A DNA stretch of 64,000 nucleotides from Methylophilaceae bacterium (GCA_027488395.1 JAIYBT010000002.1:1-64000); one strand, 5' to 3'. Positions 44,715 to 56,513 are shown, counted from the stretch's first letter. A program made the numbers and translations. The notes: generated by a model from the letters alone, not told the origin.

Positions 44715-45791
44715 ATGTCTTTAGATTTATTTTCCCCAGTGACGCTAGGTTCCGTTGCGCTTAATAACCGCATGGTAATGGCCCCCTTAACGCGTAATCG
44801 TGCTGCAGAAGGGGGTGTACCACAAGCCATGAATGTGACTTATTATGAGCAACGTGCGTCCGCTGGGTTGATTATTACTGAGGCGACGCCTATCTCGCCC
44901 ATGGCGCATGGTTATCCAGCGTTACCAGGCATTTACACGGAAGCGCAAATCGCTGGTTGGCGCAAAGTGACTGATGCAGTGCACGCCAAAGGGGGAAAAA
45001 TTGTGATTCAGTTATGGCATGTAGGCCGTATTTCTCACCCCAGCTTGCTTCCCAATGCGGCGTTGCCAGTTGCACCTTCGGCGATTAAACCAAAAGGTCA
45101 GGCATTTACTTATCAAGGCTTAGTGGATTATGTGACCCCACGTGCGTTGGAGACTTCTGAGCTGCCAGCCATTGTGCAAGATTACGTGCATGCCAGTCAT
45201 GCGGCCATGACGGCAGGGTTTGATGGCGTTGAAATTCATGCGGCCAATGGTTATTTATTGGATCAGTTCTTACGTGATGGAACAAACCAGCGTCAAGACC
45301 AATACGGTGGCAGTGTAGAGAATCGTGCACGTTTGTTACTTGAAGTAACCCAAGCCGTGGTTGATGCGATTGGTGCTGATAAAGTCGGTGTTCGTTTATC
45401 GCCAGTGAATCCGTTTAATGACATGCGTGATAGCCAACCGCAATATACCTTTGATTATGTCACGCAAGTGTTGAATCCATTTGGGTTAGCCTATTTGCAT
45501 GTTGTAGAAGGTGGGATTCATGGCGGTGGTGAAGCTGAGCCATTTGATTTTGGTGCGATGCGTAAATTGTATAAGGGTGCTTACATGGCTAACTTATCTT
45601 ACGACAAAGCGCGGGCAAATGCAGCCATCGCAAATGGTCATGCAGATTGTGTTGCGTTTGGTGTTCCGTTTATTGCCAACCCCGATTTAGTCGAAAGATT
45701 TGCGCAAAATGCACCGTTAAATGTAGCAGATTCAAGTACGTTTTATGGTGGCAGTGAGCACGGTTATATTGATTATCCCACCTTAGCGTAA
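44715..45791 (+). CDS. Old-yellow-enzyme family alkene reductase (NemA-like)
   Basis: The 358-residue FMN TIM barrel has MVMAPLTRNRA, the active-site HVGRISHPS-type segment (LWHVGRISHPSLLP) and IHAANGYLLDQFLRDGTNQR; the late glycine-rich region is AFGVPFIANPDLVERF. Family members reduce activated alkenes, nitro compounds and N-ethylmaleimide with NAD(P)H. The start is set by GAAGGAG before ATG 44715. It is the last gene under LysR/pirin and is followed by the structured element before tpiA. Confidence 0.92.
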   Translation: MSLDLFSPVTLGSVALNNRMVMAPLTRNRAAEGGVPQAMNVTYYEQRASAGLIITEATPISPMAHGYPALPGIYTEAQIAGWRKVTDAVHAKGGKIVIQLWHVGRISHPSLLPNAALPVAPSAIKPKGQAFTYQGLVDYVTPRALETSELPAIVQDYVHASHAAMTAGFDGVEIHAANGYLLDQFLRDGTNQRQDQYGGSVENRARLLLEVTQAVVDAIGADKVGVRLSPVNPFNDMRDSQPQYTFDYVTQVLNPFGLAYLHVVEGGIHGGGEAEPFDFGAMRKLYKGAYMANLSYDKARANAAIANGHADCVAFGVPFIANPDLVERFAQNAPLNVADSSTFYGGSEHGYIDYPTLA

Positions 45792-45819
45792 ACACATTTG
45801 CGCTAACTATCTGTTGCCG

Positions 45820-45906
45820 CTCGCAGTGGGCAGGCGTAAAATTCACAATTGATGAATTTATCTATTACGTCTGCGCTTAGGGATTAGCCCTAACGCCCAC
45901 TGCGAG
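45820..45906 (+). promoter_or_regulatory. Potential three-way-junction RNA element immediately upstream of tpiA
   Basis: CTCGCAGTGGGC (45820-45831) pairs perfectly with GCCCACTGCGAG (45895-45906). Inside, AGGCGTAA (45832-45839) pairs with TTACGTCT (45865-45872; one G-U) around an inner AAATTCA/TGAATTT hairpin, and TTAGGG (45877-45882) pairs with CCCTAA (45888-45893). The result is a closed stem with two arms, 87 nt in all, ending 13 nt before the tpiA ATG. No Shine-Dalgarno is visible between it and the ATG, and no T-run follows. It could be a translational leader, a processing site or a palindromic mobile element. I know no Rfam family that it matches. Confidence 0.6.
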
Positions 45907-45919
45907 TCTATCCCCTGTC

Positions 45920-46720
45920 ATGTCTTTCCCTCTCGTATCACCGCCACATCTCGCTTCGACCAAAATTGTGATTGCCAATTGGAAAATGCATGGCGATTTA
46001 CAGCGCAATCAGGCCTTGATGCATGCTTACTTGCAAGCGCTATCACCGTTGGCGCCTGAGGTTAAAGTGATTGTTTGCCCGCCCTATCCTTATCTTGCGC
46101 AATTACAATCGCTATGTCAGGGCAGTGTGGTGTCTTGGGGCGCGCAAAATGTGGCTAAAAATGTAATAGGCGCTTATACAGGCGAAGTCAGCCCGAGGAT
46201 GTTAATAGATTTCGGTGCGCAGTATGTGATTGTGGGCCATTCTGAGCGCAGTACTGCCTATTGCGAGTCAGATGAAAATATTGCTGAAAAATTTATGTTG
46301 GCAAAGCAGCATGGGCTCACCCCTATTTTATGTGTTGGTGAAACCCTACTGGAGCGTGAGGCAGGGGTAATGGAAAGGGTTGTTGGCAAGCAATTGGAAA
46401 CCATCATTCAGCGCTTTGGTGGATGTGCTTTTGCTAATACTATCATCTCCTATGAGCCGATCTGGGCCATTGGAACAGGTCTGGCTGCCAGTGTGGATCA
46501 AGCGGTGGCCATGCATCAATTTATTCATGAAACCGTTAAAACAGCTGATTCGGATGCGATACAAACGCTAAAAATCCTGTACGGAGGGAGCGTAAATCCA
46601 CAAAATGCGTTACAATTGTTACAACATCCAGAAATTGATGGGGCCCTGGTGGGTCGATGTGCGCTAGACGCTGAAGCATTTATAGAAATTTGTAAATCCG
46701 CCGTCCCCACTACCGTATAA
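45920..46720 (+). CDS. tpiA: Triosephosphate isomerase
   Basis: This 266-residue glycolytic enzyme interconverts DHAP and glyceraldehyde-3-phosphate. Catalytic motifs: IANWKMHGD (Lys, residue ~22), IVGHSERS (His) and SYEPIWAIGTG (Glu), with the phosphate loop LYGGSVNPQNA. There is an N-terminal extension (MSFPLVSPPHLASTK) before the usual start, and the only in-frame Met lies 13 nt after the structured element. secG follows 34 bp downstream, a standard neighbour. Confidence 0.96.
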   Translation: MSFPLVSPPHLASTKIVIANWKMHGDLQRNQALMHAYLQALSPLAPEVKVIVCPPYPYLAQLQSLCQGSVVSWGAQNVAKNVIGAYTGEVSPRMLIDFGAQYVIVGHSERSTAYCESDENIAEKFMLAKQHGLTPILCVGETLLEREAGVMERVVGKQLETIIQRFGGCAFANTIISYEPIWAIGTGLAASVDQAVAMHQFIHETVKTADSDAIQTLKILYGGSVNPQNALQLLQHPEIDGALVGRCALDAEAFIEICKSAVPTTV

Positions 46721-46754
46721 CGGTCACACATTTCATATTAATAGGTCATAGGTT

Positions 46755-47099
46755 ATGGAAAATGTAATTTTAGTCATTCATGTGTTGGCGGCTTCTGCGG
46801 TGATTGGCTTGGTACTGTTACAACATGGCAAAGGCGCCGATATGGGTGCTGCATTTGGTAGCGGAGCCTCTGGTAGTTTGTTTGGTGTTTCAGGCTCGTC
46901 CAATTTGCTGAGTAAACTCACTGCGATCTTTATTGCAATCTTTTTTATAACCAGTTTAACGCTGGCCTATCTTTCAAGTCACAAGGCTGGCCATGCAAGC
47001 GTTGTGAAATCTGCATTGACTTCCGCGCCTGCAAAATCAGTCACGACTGATGCAGCCGCAAAACCGATTGAGGCAGCCCCCAAAGATATTCCAAATTAA
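46755..47099 (+). CDS. secG: Preprotein translocase subunit SecG
   Basis: The 114-residue protein has two membrane helices (residues ~3-20 and ~52-74) joined by the SecG loop GLVLLQHGKGADMGAAFGSG, and an Ala/Lys-rich tail. It associates with SecYEG to aid protein export. The order tpiA-secG-tRNA-Leu-nuoA is widespread in betaproteobacteria. Confidence 0.95.
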   Translation: MENVILVIHVLAASAVIGLVLLQHGKGADMGAAFGSGASGSLFGVSGSSNLLSKLTAIFIAIFFITSLTLAYLSSHKAGHASVVKSALTSAPAKSVTTDAAAKPIEAAPKDIPN

Positions 47100-47109
47100 G
47101 GTTTTCCGT

Positions 47110-47194
47110 GCCGTCGTGGTGAAATTGGTAGACACGCTATCTTGAGGGGGTAGTGACGAAAGTTGTGCGAGTTCGAGTCTCGCCGACGGCACCA
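47110..47194 (+). tRNA. tRNA-Leu(GAG) with encoded CCA
   Basis: The acceptor stem GCCGTCG/CGACGGC closes the molecule. The anticodon arm CTATC-TTGAGGG-GGTAG places GAG at positions 34-36, reading CTC/CTT leucine codons. A long variable arm and the T-loop GTTCGAGTC follow, and CCA is encoded. It lies 10 bp after secG and 142 bp before nuoA. Confidence 0.95.
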
Positions 47195-47336
47195 TTAATA
47201 GATTTGAGTACGGTTTGTAGCTAAATGATGGAACTGTTTAGCGTGGTCGTAAACAAAGCATTGCAATGATTAAAAAGTGGTTAAAAGGGTAAGCCTGCTA
47301 GCTGCACATATTCAATCTTACGATTAAGGTGTATCA

Positions 47337-47693
47337 GTGTTAGACCATTACTTTCCGATTCTGATGTTTATTCTGGTCGGCCTCGGAATTGGGCTTGGCC
47401 CTTTGCTCCTCGGCAAAATTCTCTCACCGCATAAACCTGATGCGGAAAAAAACTCTCCCTACGAATGTGGTTTTGAAGCATTTGAAGATGCGCGCATGAA
47501 GTTTGATGTGCGTTATTACCTAGTGGCCATCTTATTTATTCTATTTGATCTTGAAATTGCCTTTTTATTTCCTTGGGCGGTAGTCATACAAGATATTGGG
47601 TTAGCAGGATTTTGGGCAATGATGGTGTTCTTGTTTGTTTTAGTCGTCGGCTTCATCTTTGAGTGGATGAAGGGCGCGCTTGAATGGGATTAA
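47337..47693 (+). CDS. nuoA: NADH:quinone oxidoreductase subunit A
   Basis: First gene of the complete 14-gene complex I operon. The 118-residue membrane subunit has three helices and the conserved [25 protein letters not shown] segment with its Cys near residue 46. The GTG start has AAGG seven bases upstream. The next gene starts six bases after its stop. Confidence 0.95.
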   Translation: MLDHYFPILMFILVGLGIGLGPLLLGKILSPHKPDAEKNSPYECGFEAFEDARMKFDVRYYLVAILFILFDLEIAFLFPWAVVIQDIGLAGFWAMMVFLFVLVVGFIFEWMKGALEWD

Positions 47694-47699
47694 TGTCAA

Positions 47700-48179
47700 A
47701 TGAGTATTGAAGGCGTATTAGAAAAAGGCTTCGTTACCACCACGTTAGATACGGTTATCAATTACACACGTACAGGGTCATTATGGCCAATGACGTTCGG
47801 TCTGGCTTGTTGTGCGGTTGAAATGATGCACGCAGGTGCTTCTAGATACGATCTAGATCGATTTGGCATTGTGTTTAGGCCAAGTCCTCGGCAATCCGAT
47901 GTGATGATTGTTGCCGGTACGTTGGTGAACAAGATGGCCCCTGCACTACGCAAAGTCTATGATCAAATGGCTGAGCCTCGTTGGGTTATTTCGATGGGCA
48001 GCTGTGCCAATGGTGGTGGTTATTACCATTATTCTTACGCAGTTGTGCGTGGCTGTGACCGTATCGTGCCTGTTGATGTTTATGTGCCAGGTTGTCCGCC
48101 CACCGCTGAGGCGCTGTTATATGGCATTATTCAGTTACAAAAGAAAATCAAACGTACCAACACTATTGCCAGAAGCTAG
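47700..48179 (+). CDS. nuoB: NADH:quinone oxidoreductase subunit B
   Basis: The 159-residue hydrophilic subunit holds cluster N2, the last iron-sulfur centre before quinone: [36 protein letters not shown] and [13 protein letters not shown] supply the four cysteines (with the unusual adjacent Cys-Cys). It ends two bases before nuoC. Confidence 0.97.
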   Translation: MSIEGVLEKGFVTTTLDTVINYTRTGSLWPMTFGLACCAVEMMHAGASRYDLDRFGIVFRPSPRQSDVMIVAGTLVNKMAPALRKVYDQMAEPRWVISMGSCANGGGYYHYSYAVVRGCDRIVPVDVYVPGCPPTAEALLYGIIQLQKKIKRTNTIARS

Positions 48180-48181
48180 CC

Positions 48182-48778
48182 ATGTCGATTAAACGCAATC
48201 ACTTATCCTCACAGCTCAAACTTGCCTTAGGCGATGGGTTGGTTAAAATTGAAGAACATTTTGATGAGTTGACCGTTGAGGTGCAAGCCAATCAGTTGAC
48301 GGAAGTATGTGAAAAGCTTAAAGACCATGCTGAGCTAAAATTTGAGCAGTTGATTGATTTGTGCGGTGTCGATTATATCGATTATGCCGATGGCTTATGG
48401 CAAGGTCCACGCTATGCCGTTGTATTGCACTTGTTATCTGTAAGCTTAAATCAACGTGTTCGTGTGCGTGCGTTCGCGTTAGATGATGAGTTTCCAGTGT
48501 TTCCTACACTGGTAGACGTATGGCCTGTCGCCAATTGGTTTGAACGCGAAGCCTTTGATATGTATGGCATGATGTTTGAAAACCATCCTGATTTACGCCG
48601 TCTTCTGACTGATTATGGTTTTGTTGGTCATCCTTTCCGCAAAGATTTTCCTATGGTGGGTAACGTTGAAATGCGTTATGACCCTGTGCAACAGCGTGTT
48701 ATTTATCAGCCTGTATCCATTGATTTACGCAACAATGTGCCAAGGGTGATACGTCAAGAAGGAGCACATCGTGGCTGA
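48182..48778 (+). CDS. nuoC: NADH:quinone oxidoreductase subunit C
   Basis: The 198-residue peripheral subunit has the 30-kDa-subunit signature [21 protein letters not shown] and the FRKDFPMVG block. It is separate from nuoD, unlike the fused NuoCD of E. coli. Its 3' end overlaps nuoD by eight bases. Confidence 0.95.
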   Translation: MSIKRNHLSSQLKLALGDGLVKIEEHFDELTVEVQANQLTEVCEKLKDHAELKFEQLIDLCGVDYIDYADGLWQGPRYAVVLHLLSVSLNQRVRVRAFALDDEFPVFPTLVDVWPVANWFEREAFDMYGMMFENHPDLRRLLTDYGFVGHPFRKDFPMVGNVEMRYDPVQQRVIYQPVSIDLRNNVPRVIRQEGAHRG

Positions 48779-50024
48779 GATTAAAAACTATACGATGAAC
48801 TTTGGCCCGCAGCATCCTGCGGCGCATGGTGTGTTGCGCCTAGTGCTGGAGCTCGACGGCGAAGTCATACAGCGTGCTGATCCGCATATTGGATTGTTGC
48901 ATCGTGGTACAGAAAAATTAGCTGAAAATCGTACCTACTTACAAAGCGTACCTTATATGGACCGATTGGATTATGTGTCCATGATGGTCAATGAGCACGC
49001 TTATGTGATGGCCATTGAAAAAATGCTGGGGATTACTGTACCAACGCGTGCGCAGTATATTCGTGTGATGTTCGATGAAATCACCCGCGTGCTGAACCAT
49101 TTGCTTTGGTTGGGCGCGCATGCCCTTGATGTGGGCGCGATGACAGTCTTTTTGTATGCTTTTCGCGAACGTGAAGACTTGTTTGATGTGTATGAAGCGG
49201 TGTCAGGTGCACGTATGCACGCTGCTTATTATCGTCCTGGTGGGGTGTATCGAGATTTACCAGACCGCATGCCACAACATGAAACCACAAAATTTAGAAG
49301 TGCTGATGAAATTAAAAAGCTAAACGAAAACCGTCATGGTTCAGTATTAGATTTTATTGAAGACTTTACCAATCGTTTTCCAACCTATGTTGATGAGTAT
49401 GAGACTTTGCTTACAGATAATCGTATCTGGAAGCAGCGTACGGTGGGCATTGGTGTAGTGACCCCTGAGCGAGCACTAGCGCTGGGCATGACCGGTCCTA
49501 TGTTGCGTGGCTCAGGCATTGCTTGGGATTTACGTAAGAAACAACCTTATGAAGTTTACGCCGATATGGAGTTTGATATTCCGCTTGGGGTAAATGGTGA
49601 TTGTTACGATCGCTATCTAGTGCGTGTCGAGGAAATGCGTCAATCCAATCGTATCATCAAGCAATGTGTTGATTGGTTACGCAAACATCCAGGCCCAGTG
49701 ATGACTGACGATCATAAAGTGGCGCCACCAAATCGCGAAGGCATGAAAACCAACATGGAAGACTTGATTCATCACTTCAAGTTGTTTACAGAAGGCTTTC
49801 ATGTGCCTGCAGGGGAAGCCTACGCCGCGGTCGAGCATCCCAAAGGCGAGTTTGGTATTTACATGATCTCTGATGGTGCGAACAAGCCATATCGTCTAAA
49901 AATTAGAGCGCCAGGTTTTCCGCATCTGGCCGCCCTTGATGAAATGACCAAGGGTCACATGATTGCAGATTTAGTCGCCATTATTGGAACGCAGGATATT
50001 GTATTCGGTGAAATTGATCGATAG
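48771..50024 (+). CDS. nuoD: NADH:quinone oxidoreductase subunit D
   Basis: The 417-residue 49-kDa-type subunit forms the quinone pocket with Nuo[21 protein letters not shown] carries the quinone-site His pair, and [18 protein letters not shown] follows. A GTG start at 48771 with AAGGAG upstream is used. The ending IVFGEIDR is typical. Confidence 0.96.
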   Translation: MAEIKNYTMNFGPQHPAAHGVLRLVLELDGEVIQRADPHIGLLHRGTEKLAENRTYLQSVPYMDRLDYVSMMVNEHAYVMAIEKMLGITVPTRAQYIRVMFDEITRVLNHLLWLGAHALDVGAMTVFLYAFREREDLFDVYEAVSGARMHAAYYRPGGVYRDLPDRMPQHETTKFRSADEIKKLNENRHGSVLDFIEDFTNRFPTYVDEYETLLTDNRIWKQRTVGIGVVTPERALALGMTGPMLRGSGIAWDLRKKQPYEVYADMEFDIPLGVNGDCYDRYLVRVEEMRQSNRIIKQCVDWLRKHPGPVMTDDHKVAPPNREGMKTNMEDLIHHFKLFTEGFHVPAGEAYAAVEHPKGEFGIYMISDGANKPYRLKIRAPGFPHLAALDEMTKGHMIADLVAIIGTQDIVFGEIDR

Positions 50025-50052
50025 ATCTAACCGTTAGCCAAAGGTAATCAGC

Positions 50053-50526
50053 ATGTTAAGTGCAGAAGCAATTGAAAAAATCGAGTATGAACTGACCAAA
50101 TATCCAAAAGAGCATCGGCAAGCGGCTGTCATGTCTGCTTTGCGTATCGTTCAAATGGAGCGTGGTTGGCTCTCTAAGGAAAGTATTACTGAGGTTGCGC
50201 AATATTTGCGTATTCCTGACATCGCTGCGCTTGAAGTCGCGTCTTTTTACAATATGTACGATTTAACGCCAGTCGGTAAATACAAAATTACGGTTTGTAC
50301 CAATATTTCTTGTATGTTGCGCGGTTCGGATGAAATAGTTGATCATTTAAAACAGTCTTTTGGAGTGGGTTTAAATGAAGTCACACCTGATGGTAAATTT
50401 TGTATAAAAGAAGGTGAATGTATGGGCTGTTGTGGTGGAGCGCCTTTGCTTCATATTAACAATGCTTATATGCACGAGTTTTTAACCACTGAAAAAGTGG
50501 ATGCGATCTTAAAGGACCTTGAATAA
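50053..50526 (+). CDS. nuoE: NADH:quinone oxidoreductase subunit E
   Basis: The 157-residue subunit has a thioredoxin-like fold with the [2Fe-2S] N1a ligands in [12 protein letters not shown] and [11 protein letters not shown]. Its stop overlaps the nuoF start by one base (TAATG). Confidence 0.96.
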   Translation: MLSAEAIEKIEYELTKYPKEHRQAAVMSALRIVQMERGWLSKESITEVAQYLRIPDIAALEVASFYNMYDLTPVGKYKITVCTNISCMLRGSDEIVDHLKQSFGVGLNEVTPDGKFCIKEGECMGCCGGAPLLHINNAYMHEFLTTEKVDAILKDLE

Positions 50527-51857
50527 TGGCTTTGACTGCTACTTTATTACGTCCATCCGAAGTCGTTAAAACTTCACTCGATGGTCAAACGCTGGTGACC
50601 TTACGTTCCATTACCGAAGCAAACCCGGCATCTATTGCGACCTATGAATCATTAGGTGGCTACGCACAGCTAAAACGAGTAGTGACTGAAAAAATAAAAG
50701 CTACTGACATCATTAACCAAGTCAAAATCTCTAATTTACGTGGACGTGGCGGCGCAGGTTTTCCCACGGGTCTCAAGTGGAGTTTTATGCCACGCTATTA
50801 TGATGGGACTAAATACTTAGTATGTAATACGGACGAAGGTGAACCCGGTACGTTTAAAGACCGTGACATTATTCGTTATAACCCACATCAGTTAATCGAA
50901 GGCATGGCCATTGCGGCATACACCTTGGGTGCTCGGGTTGGTTACAACTACATTCATGGTGAAATTTGGCAAGATTATGAGATCTTTGAAGCGGCACTGG
51001 CTGAGGCTCGGCAAGCAGGCTACATTGGTGAAAATTTATTTGGATCACAATTTAGTTTTGATTTGTATGCGGTGCACGGCTATGGTGCTTATATTTGTGG
51101 TGAAGAAACCGCATTGATTGAATCGATTGAAGGAAAAAAAGGACAGCCTCGATTTAAGCCACCTTTTCCAGCAAGCTATGGTGTCTTTGGTAAACCTACC
51201 AATGTCAATAATACCGAAAGCTATGCTTCAATTCCTTGGATTATGCAGCATGGCGGTCAGGCGTTTGCTGAACTTGGCGTACCAAATTCTGGTGGATCTA
51301 AGCTGTTTTCAGTGTCTGGGCATGTCGAAAAGCCTGGTAATTACGAAGTCAAAATGGGCATCCCTTTTACGCAGCTGTTAGAGATGGCAGGGGGTATTTG
51401 GAAAGGCCGGCAGTTAAAAGCGGTTATTCCTGGCGGACCATCGACAGCGGTGATGCCAGCCAGTGCAATTTTGAGTGCCACCATGGATTATGATGGACTC
51501 AGCAAGGCTGGTTCAAGTTTAGGTGCGGGTTCTATGATCGTCATGGATGACACGACCTGCATGGTGAAAACACTGAAACGTTTAAGCTATTTTTTCTACG
51601 AAGAAAGCTGCGGTCAATGTACGCCTTGTCGTGAAGGCACTGGTTGGGTGTATCGTATTATTGAGCGTATTGTTGATGGAAAAGGCAAAATGGAAGACTT
51701 GGATTTATTGACTGACCTCAGCAATAATATTTCTGGTCGAACAATTTGTGCGCTGGGAGATGCAGCTGCAACACCAGTGCTTAGTTTTATTAAGCATTTT
51801 AGACACGAATTTGAATACTACATCCAGCATGGTAAATCCATGGTGGATGGTAAGTAA
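50526..51857 (+). CDS. nuoF: NADH:quinone oxidoreductase subunit F
   Basis: The 443-residue subunit binds NADH and [18 protein letters not shown] is the nucleotide loop, [16 protein letters not shown] the FMN site, and [12 protein letters not shown] with a later CALGDAA supplies the N3 cluster. It passes hydride electrons to NuoE and NuoG. Confidence 0.97.
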   Translation: MALTATLLRPSEVVKTSLDGQTLVTLRSITEANPASIATYESLGGYAQLKRVVTEKIKATDIINQVKISNLRGRGGAGFPTGLKWSFMPRYYDGTKYLVCNTDEGEPGTFKDRDIIRYNPHQLIEGMAIAAYTLGARVGYNYIHGEIWQDYEIFEAALAEARQAGYIGENLFGSQFSFDLYAVHGYGAYICGEETALIESIEGKKGQPRFKPPFPASYGVFGKPTNVNNTESYASIPWIMQHGGQAFAELGVPNSGGSKLFSVSGHVEKPGNYEVKMGIPFTQLLEMAGGIWKGRQLKAVIPGGPSTAVMPASAILSATMDYDGLSKAGSSLGAGSMIVMDDTTCMVKTLKRLSYFFYEESCGQCTPCREGTGWVYRIIERIVDGKGKMEDLDLLTDLSNNISGRTICALGDAAATPVLSFIKHFRHEFEYYIQHGKSMVDGK

Positions 51858-51881
51858 TGATGACAGCTTAACGGTATCCAC

Positions 51882-54314
51882 ATGTTAAACATCGAAATTG
51901 ACGGTAAGTCCCTAGAAGTTGAGCACGGTAGCACCATTATTGATGCAGCCGATGCAGTTGGTATTCCAATTCCAAGGTTTTGTTACCATAAAAAGCTTTC
52001 TGTAGCAGCCAACTGTCGGATGTGCTTGGTACAGGTTGAAAAGTTTAATAAACCATTACCAGCATGCGCTACACCAGTGGCCGATGGCATGAAAATATTT
52101 ACTCGCAGTAAAGCTGCCGTTGAAGCGCAACAAAGCGTGATGGAGTTTTTACTCATCAACCACCCTTTGGACTGTCCAATCTGTGATCAAGGTGGTGAGT
52201 GTGATTTGCAAGACATTGCGGTTGCATATGGCACTTCTGCTTCAAGGTATACCGAAGAAAAACGTGTTGTTTTTAACAAAAATATTGGTCCTTTGGTGAG
52301 CACCGATATGACCCGTTGTATTCAATGTACCCGTTGTGTTCGCTTCTTAAAAGAAGTGGGCGGTATGCAAGAGTTGGGTATGGTTGGACGTGGTGAACAT
52401 GCTGAAATTACTGCATATGTCGATAAATCTGTGAATTCAGAATTAAGTGGCAACATTATTGATTTATGTCCAGTCGGTGCCTTAACCAGTAAGCCATTCA
52501 GATATTCAGCACGGAGTTGGGAGCTGACACGTCGTCCATCCATTGCACCACATGACGGATTAGGCTCACACATTGAAGTTCATGTAAAAGATCACAAGGT
52601 TATGCGTGTGTTGCCACGCGAAAAAGAATCGATTAACGAGTGCTGGTTGTCTGACCGTGATCGCTTTTCTTATGAGGGGTTGAACAGCCCAGATCGCCTA
52701 AAAGTACCGATGATTAAACTTAACGGTCAATGGCATGAGACAGATTGGAAAACCGCGATTGAATTTGCGGCAGGTCAGCTAAAAGACATAACGAAGCAAT
52801 ATGGTGCCGATGCGCTGGGGATGTTGATCTCACCTAATAGCACCATGGAAGAAGGCTATCTTGCAAAACAACTGGCTGATGCGATGGGCTGCGGTAATAT
52901 CGATTACAGACTGCGCCAAACCGATTTTAGATTAGACGGTAAGCGTACAGGTACACCCTGGATGGGTTGCAATATTCAAGAAATTGAAGAGCTTGATCGC
53001 ATTTTGCTCATCGGATCAAATATTCGTAATGAGCATCCATTGCTGGCGCAACGTATTCGCAAAGCGGTTGCAAATGGTGCTGAGCTTTGCATTGTTAGCC
53101 CGCTTGATAATGATCCATTGATGGATGTAGCACACAAAGTCATTGTGCGTCCAAATGATATGGTCAATGTGCTGGGTCAAATTTTGAAAGCCATGTCAGG
53201 GTTACAGAAACTTTCACTCTGCTTACCTCCTGCACTGAGTGCCTTGCTCGAAGAAATTAAGATCAGACCAAATACGCAAAAAATTGCTGAATGCCTGGCT
53301 GGGATAAGCGATGAGCTGATCTTGATCGCCCCAAAAGTAGGCATCTTTTTGGGCAATATGGCGCTGAGTGATCCTCGGTTTACCGAAATGTATAGTATGG
53401 CAGAAGCGATTGGCGGGATCAGTGGCGCAAAAGGCGGTATTTTGCCACCAGCTGCCAATAGTACAGGCATGCATTTACTCGGCGTCATGCCATCCTCCAC
53501 CGGGATGCACGCCCGTGCCATGATTGAGGTACCACGTAAAGCCTATGTGTTAATGAATATTGAGCCTGAGCTAGATTGTCAGCATGCGGCGCTTGCACAA
53601 CAAGCCATGGCACAGGCTGAATGTGTCATTGCTTTAAGTGCTTATAAGTCAGAGGCATTAGAGCATGCCGATATTTTATTGCCGATCACGCCCTACACTG
53701 AAACCTCTGGTACCTTTATGAGCATGGAAGGCCGCGTCCAAAGTTTTCAAGCGGTGACAAGACCCCTAGGTGAAAGTCGCCCAGGCTGGAAAGTATTGCG
53801 CGTGCTCGCCAACACATTAGGTTTAAATGGATTTGAGTATAACAGCAGCGAAGAGGTGAAAACGGCAATGTTCAAGGGTGAAAAGCCTTCTTCTGTGGTA
53901 TGGCGTAGTTTAAATAACAACCTAAAAGAATTGGTTGAGATCCAAGTCAATATTAAACAAGATGGTTTGCAACGGATTGGTGAAGTCCCACAAAATAATG
54001 CAGATCCAATTGTGCGTCGTTCTCCACCGCTGCAAAAAACCAAATACAATATACGTCCACAAGCCCGTATGCATTCCGTCCAATTAGCTGAATTAGGCTT
54101 GCAAGATGGGGATATTGTGGTGGCACGTCAGGATAAAGGCATTGCGATATTAAAAGTAGCGCTCGATAATCACGTCGCAAAAGGCTGTGTACGGGTTGCG
54201 GCGGCACATCCGTTAACTAAAGGTCTAGGTGATTTAATGGGTGATATCATGATTGAGAAAGCCAGTACTGAACAAGTGGCAATTTACCAAAAACAATTGA
54301 CCGAGATGGTTTAA
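51882..54314 (+). CDS. nuoG: NADH:quinone oxidoreductase subunit G
   Basis: The 810-residue subunit has an N-terminal ferredoxin domain ([19 protein letters not shown]), two further cluster sites ([18 protein letters not shown] and [15 protein letters not shown]), and a long molybdopterin-oxidoreductase-like domain that has lost catalysis. It is shorter than E. coli NuoG (about 908) in the C-terminal part, as is usual in betaproteobacteria. Confidence 0.95.
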   Translation: MLNIEIDGKSLEVEHGSTIIDAADAVGIPIPRFCYHKKLSVAANCRMCLVQVEKFNKPLPACATPVADGMKIFTRSKAAVEAQQSVMEFLLINHPLDCPICDQGGECDLQDIAVAYGTSASRYTEEKRVVFNKNIGPLVSTDMTRCIQCTRCVRFLKEVGGMQELGMVGRGEHAEITAYVDKSVNSELSGNIIDLCPVGALTSKPFRYSARSWELTRRPSIAPHDGLGSHIEVHVKDHKVMRVLPREKESINECWLSDRDRFSYEGLNSPDRLKVPMIKLNGQWHETDWKTAIEFAAGQLKDITKQYGADALGMLISPNSTMEEGYLAKQLADAMGCGNIDYRLRQTDFRLDGKRTGTPWMGCNIQEIEELDRILLIGSNIRNEHPLLAQRIRKAVANGAELCIVSPLDNDPLMDVAHKVIVRPNDMVNVLGQILKAMSGLQKLSLCLPPALSALLEEIKIRPNTQKIAECLAGISDELILIAPKVGIFLGNMALSDPRFTEMYSMAEAIGGISGAKGGILPPAANSTGMHLLGVMPSSTGMHARAMIEVPRKAYVLMNIEPELDCQHAALAQQAMAQAECVIALSAYKSEALEHADILLPITPYTETSGTFMSMEGRVQSFQAVTRPLGESRPGWKVLRVLANTLGLNGFEYNSSEEVKTAMFKGEKPSSVVWRSLNNNLKELVEIQVNIKQDGLQRIGEVPQNNADPIVRRSPPLQKTKYNIRPQARMHSVQLAELGLQDGDIVVARQDKGIAILKVALDNHVAKGCVRVAAAHPLTKGLGDLMGDIMIEKASTEQVAIYQKQLTEMV

Positions 54315-54316
54315 GC

Positions 54317-55345
54317 ATGCAATTTCTCTCTGATGTATTTGGATCTCACTGGCAAGATGTGCAACTGGTGGCTTGGACCCTAATTAAAATCATTGCCATC
54401 GTTTTACCTCTTATGATTTCTGTGGCATATCTTACGTATGCAGAACGAAAAGTCATTGGATATATGCAGGTGCGTATTGGGCCAAACAGAGTTGGCCCAT
54501 TTGGTTTATTACAACCACTGGCTGACGGTCTTAAGTTGTTATTCAAAGAAATTATTCTGCCTACCGCTTCCAACAAGGCGTTATTCTTTATTGGTCCAGT
54601 ACTGGCGATTGCCCCGGCGTTTGCCGCTTGGGCGGTAGTGCCTTTCGATGCAGACATGGTTTTAGCAGATATTGATGCAGGTTTGTTATACATTTTAGCC
54701 ATGACCTCTGTTGCCGTGTATGGCGTGATCATTGCAGGTTGGGCGTCAAACTCTAAATATGCATTTTTAGGCGCTTTGCGATCAGCTGCGCAAATTGTTT
54801 CCTATGAAATCGCCATGGGGTTCACCCTGGTTGGTGTGTTAATGTGCGCAAATTCACTTAACCTTGGAAAAATTGTATTGGGTCAAGAGGGTGGTTTTTG
54901 GCATTGGTATTTCATTCCACTATTTCCTCTATTTATTGTTTATTTTATCAGTGCAGTTGCGGAAACCAATCGTGCACCGTTTGACGTGGCAGAAGGCGAA
55001 TCCGAAATCGTTGCTGGCTTTCATGTGGAATATTCTGGCATGGCGTTCGCAGTGTTTTTCTTAGCTGAATATGCCAACATGATGTTAGTTTCTATGCTCG
55101 CTGCGCTGATGTTCTTGGGCGGTTGGTTATCACCTGTTCCATTCTTGCCAGATAGCTTTTTATGGCTATTGGCCAAAGTCGGCTTTTTACTGTTTTTATT
55201 TTTATGGTTTCGCGCCACTTTTCCACGCTATCGTTATGACCAAATCATGCGTTTAGGTTGGAAAGTGTTTATCCCAATTACATTAGTTTGGATTATCGTC
55301 GTTGGTGGCATGATGCAAACACAGTGGGCTTATCTGTTTCATTAA
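54317..55345 (+). CDS. nuoH: NADH:quinone oxidoreductase subunit H
   Basis: The 342-residue membrane subunit has eight helices and forms the quinone entry channel with NuoB and NuoD. Conserved loops: [42 protein letters not shown] and the [18 protein letters not shown] ending. It starts two bases after nuoG. Confidence 0.97.
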   Translation: MQFLSDVFGSHWQDVQLVAWTLIKIIAIVLPLMISVAYLTYAERKVIGYMQVRIGPNRVGPFGLLQPLADGLKLLFKEIILPTASNKALFFIGPVLAIAPAFAAWAVVPFDADMVLADIDAGLLYILAMTSVAVYGVIIAGWASNSKYAFLGALRSAAQIVSYEIAMGFTLVGVLMCANSLNLGKIVLGQEGGFWHWYFIPLFPLFIVYFISAVAETNRAPFDVAEGESEIVAGFHVEYSGMAFAVFFLAEYANMMLVSMLAALMFLGGWLSPVPFLPDSFLWLLAKVGFLLFLFLWFRATFPRYRYDQIMRLGWKVFIPITLVWIIVVGGMMQTQWAYLFH

Positions 55346-55378
55346 TGGTAACCCGTGATTTTATTGAGATGATCCCCC

Positions 55379-55870
55379 ATGTTGAATACCATTAAAAATA
55401 CTCTTGGTAGCTTAATGCTGGTCGAAATGCTTAAAGGTATGGCATTGACTGGTCGCTACTTTTTTGCCAAAAAAATTACCATTCAATACCCAGAAGAGCG
55501 CACACCACAATCTAACCGTTTTCGTGGGTTACATGCGCTCCGTCGTTATCCAAATGGTGAAGAACGGTGTATTGCATGTAAATTATGTGAAGCCGTTTGT
55601 CCTGCAATGGCGATTACCATTGAATCTGAGCAGCGTGAAGACAACACACGTCGCACGACACGTTACGATATCGATTTAACTAAATGTATTTTCTGTGGGT
55701 TTTGTGAAGAATCTTGCCCAGTCGATAGTATTGTTGAAACACGTATTTTTGATTATCACGGCGAACAACGCGGTGATTTGATGTATACCAAAGACATGTT
55801 ATTAGCAGTGGGCGATCAGTATGAATTACAAATTGCAGCCGACCGCCAACAAGACAAATCGTATCGATAA
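55379..55870 (+). CDS. nuoI: NADH:quinone oxidoreductase subunit I
   Basis: The 163-residue subunit carries two [4Fe-4S] clusters: [14 protein letters not shown] and [14 protein letters not shown], linking NuoG to NuoB. An amphipathic N-terminal helix anchors it to the membrane arm. Confidence 0.97.
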   Translation: MLNTIKNTLGSLMLVEMLKGMALTGRYFFAKKITIQYPEERTPQSNRFRGLHALRRYPNGEERCIACKLCEAVCPAMAITIESEQREDNTRRTTRYDIDLTKCIFCGFCEESCPVDSIVETRIFDYHGEQRGDLMYTKDMLLAVGDQYELQIAADRQQDKSYR

Positions 55871-55888
55871 GCTGACGGGATAAATTAA

Positions 55889-56512
55889 ATGTTGTTTACC
55901 GATGTTGTATTTTATGTGCTGGCTGCAATTTTGTTATTTTCTGGTATACGCGTTATTACGACGCGAAACCCAGTGCACGCTGCTTTATTTTTAGTACTCG
56001 CTTTTTTTACTGCGGCGGGGATTTGGTTATTACTGCAAGCCGAATTTTTAGCGATTGTATTGATACTGGTGTATGTGGGTGCCGTGATGGTGCTCTTTTT
56101 GTTTGTGGTCATGATGTTGGATATTAATTTAGATAAATTACGTGAAGGCTTTTGGGAATATCTACCCATGGCGGGATTTATCGGTATTTTGATGGCGGCT
56201 GAAATGGCACTGGTGTTAGCGAATAAAAATCTACAGCCTTTAGATGTCAGTAAAGATGCACAACAATTTAGCAATACAGCCGAGTTAGGTAGAGTGTTGT
56301 ATACCGATTATTTACTCCCTTTTGAATTAGCTTCAGTGGTGCTTTTGGTGGCGATGATTGCTGCCATTGTATTAACCTTGCGTGACCGAATTGACAATAA
56401 ATCCATGAACCCAGCCGATCAAGTGAAAGTAAAACGTAATGATCGTTTACGTATTGTGTCGATGAAAGCAGAAGTTGAACCATTAGAATCACCAGAAGGG
56501 GAGCGCAAATAA
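55889..56512 (+). CDS. nuoJ: NADH:quinone oxidoreductase subunit J
   Basis: The 207-residue membrane subunit has five helices with the pi-bulge helix [20 protein letters not shown] near residue 60 and a cytoplasmic charged tail after residue 165. NuoK follows after one base. Confidence 0.93.
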   Translation: MLFTDVVFYVLAAILLFSGIRVITTRNPVHAALFLVLAFFTAAGIWLLLQAEFLAIVLILVYVGAVMVLFLFVVMMLDINLDKLREGFWEYLPMAGFIGILMAAEMALVLANKNLQPLDVSKDAQQFSNTAELGRVLYTDYLLPFELASVVLLVAMIAAIVLTLRDRIDNKSMNPADQVKVKRNDRLRIVSMKAEVEPLESPEGERK

Positions 56513-56513
56513 C

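Noticed and set aside
45820-45906. Intrinsic terminator of the old-yellow-enzyme gene
   Set aside because: The stem is followed by TCTATCCCCTG rather than a T-run, and the arms form a junction instead of one hairpin.
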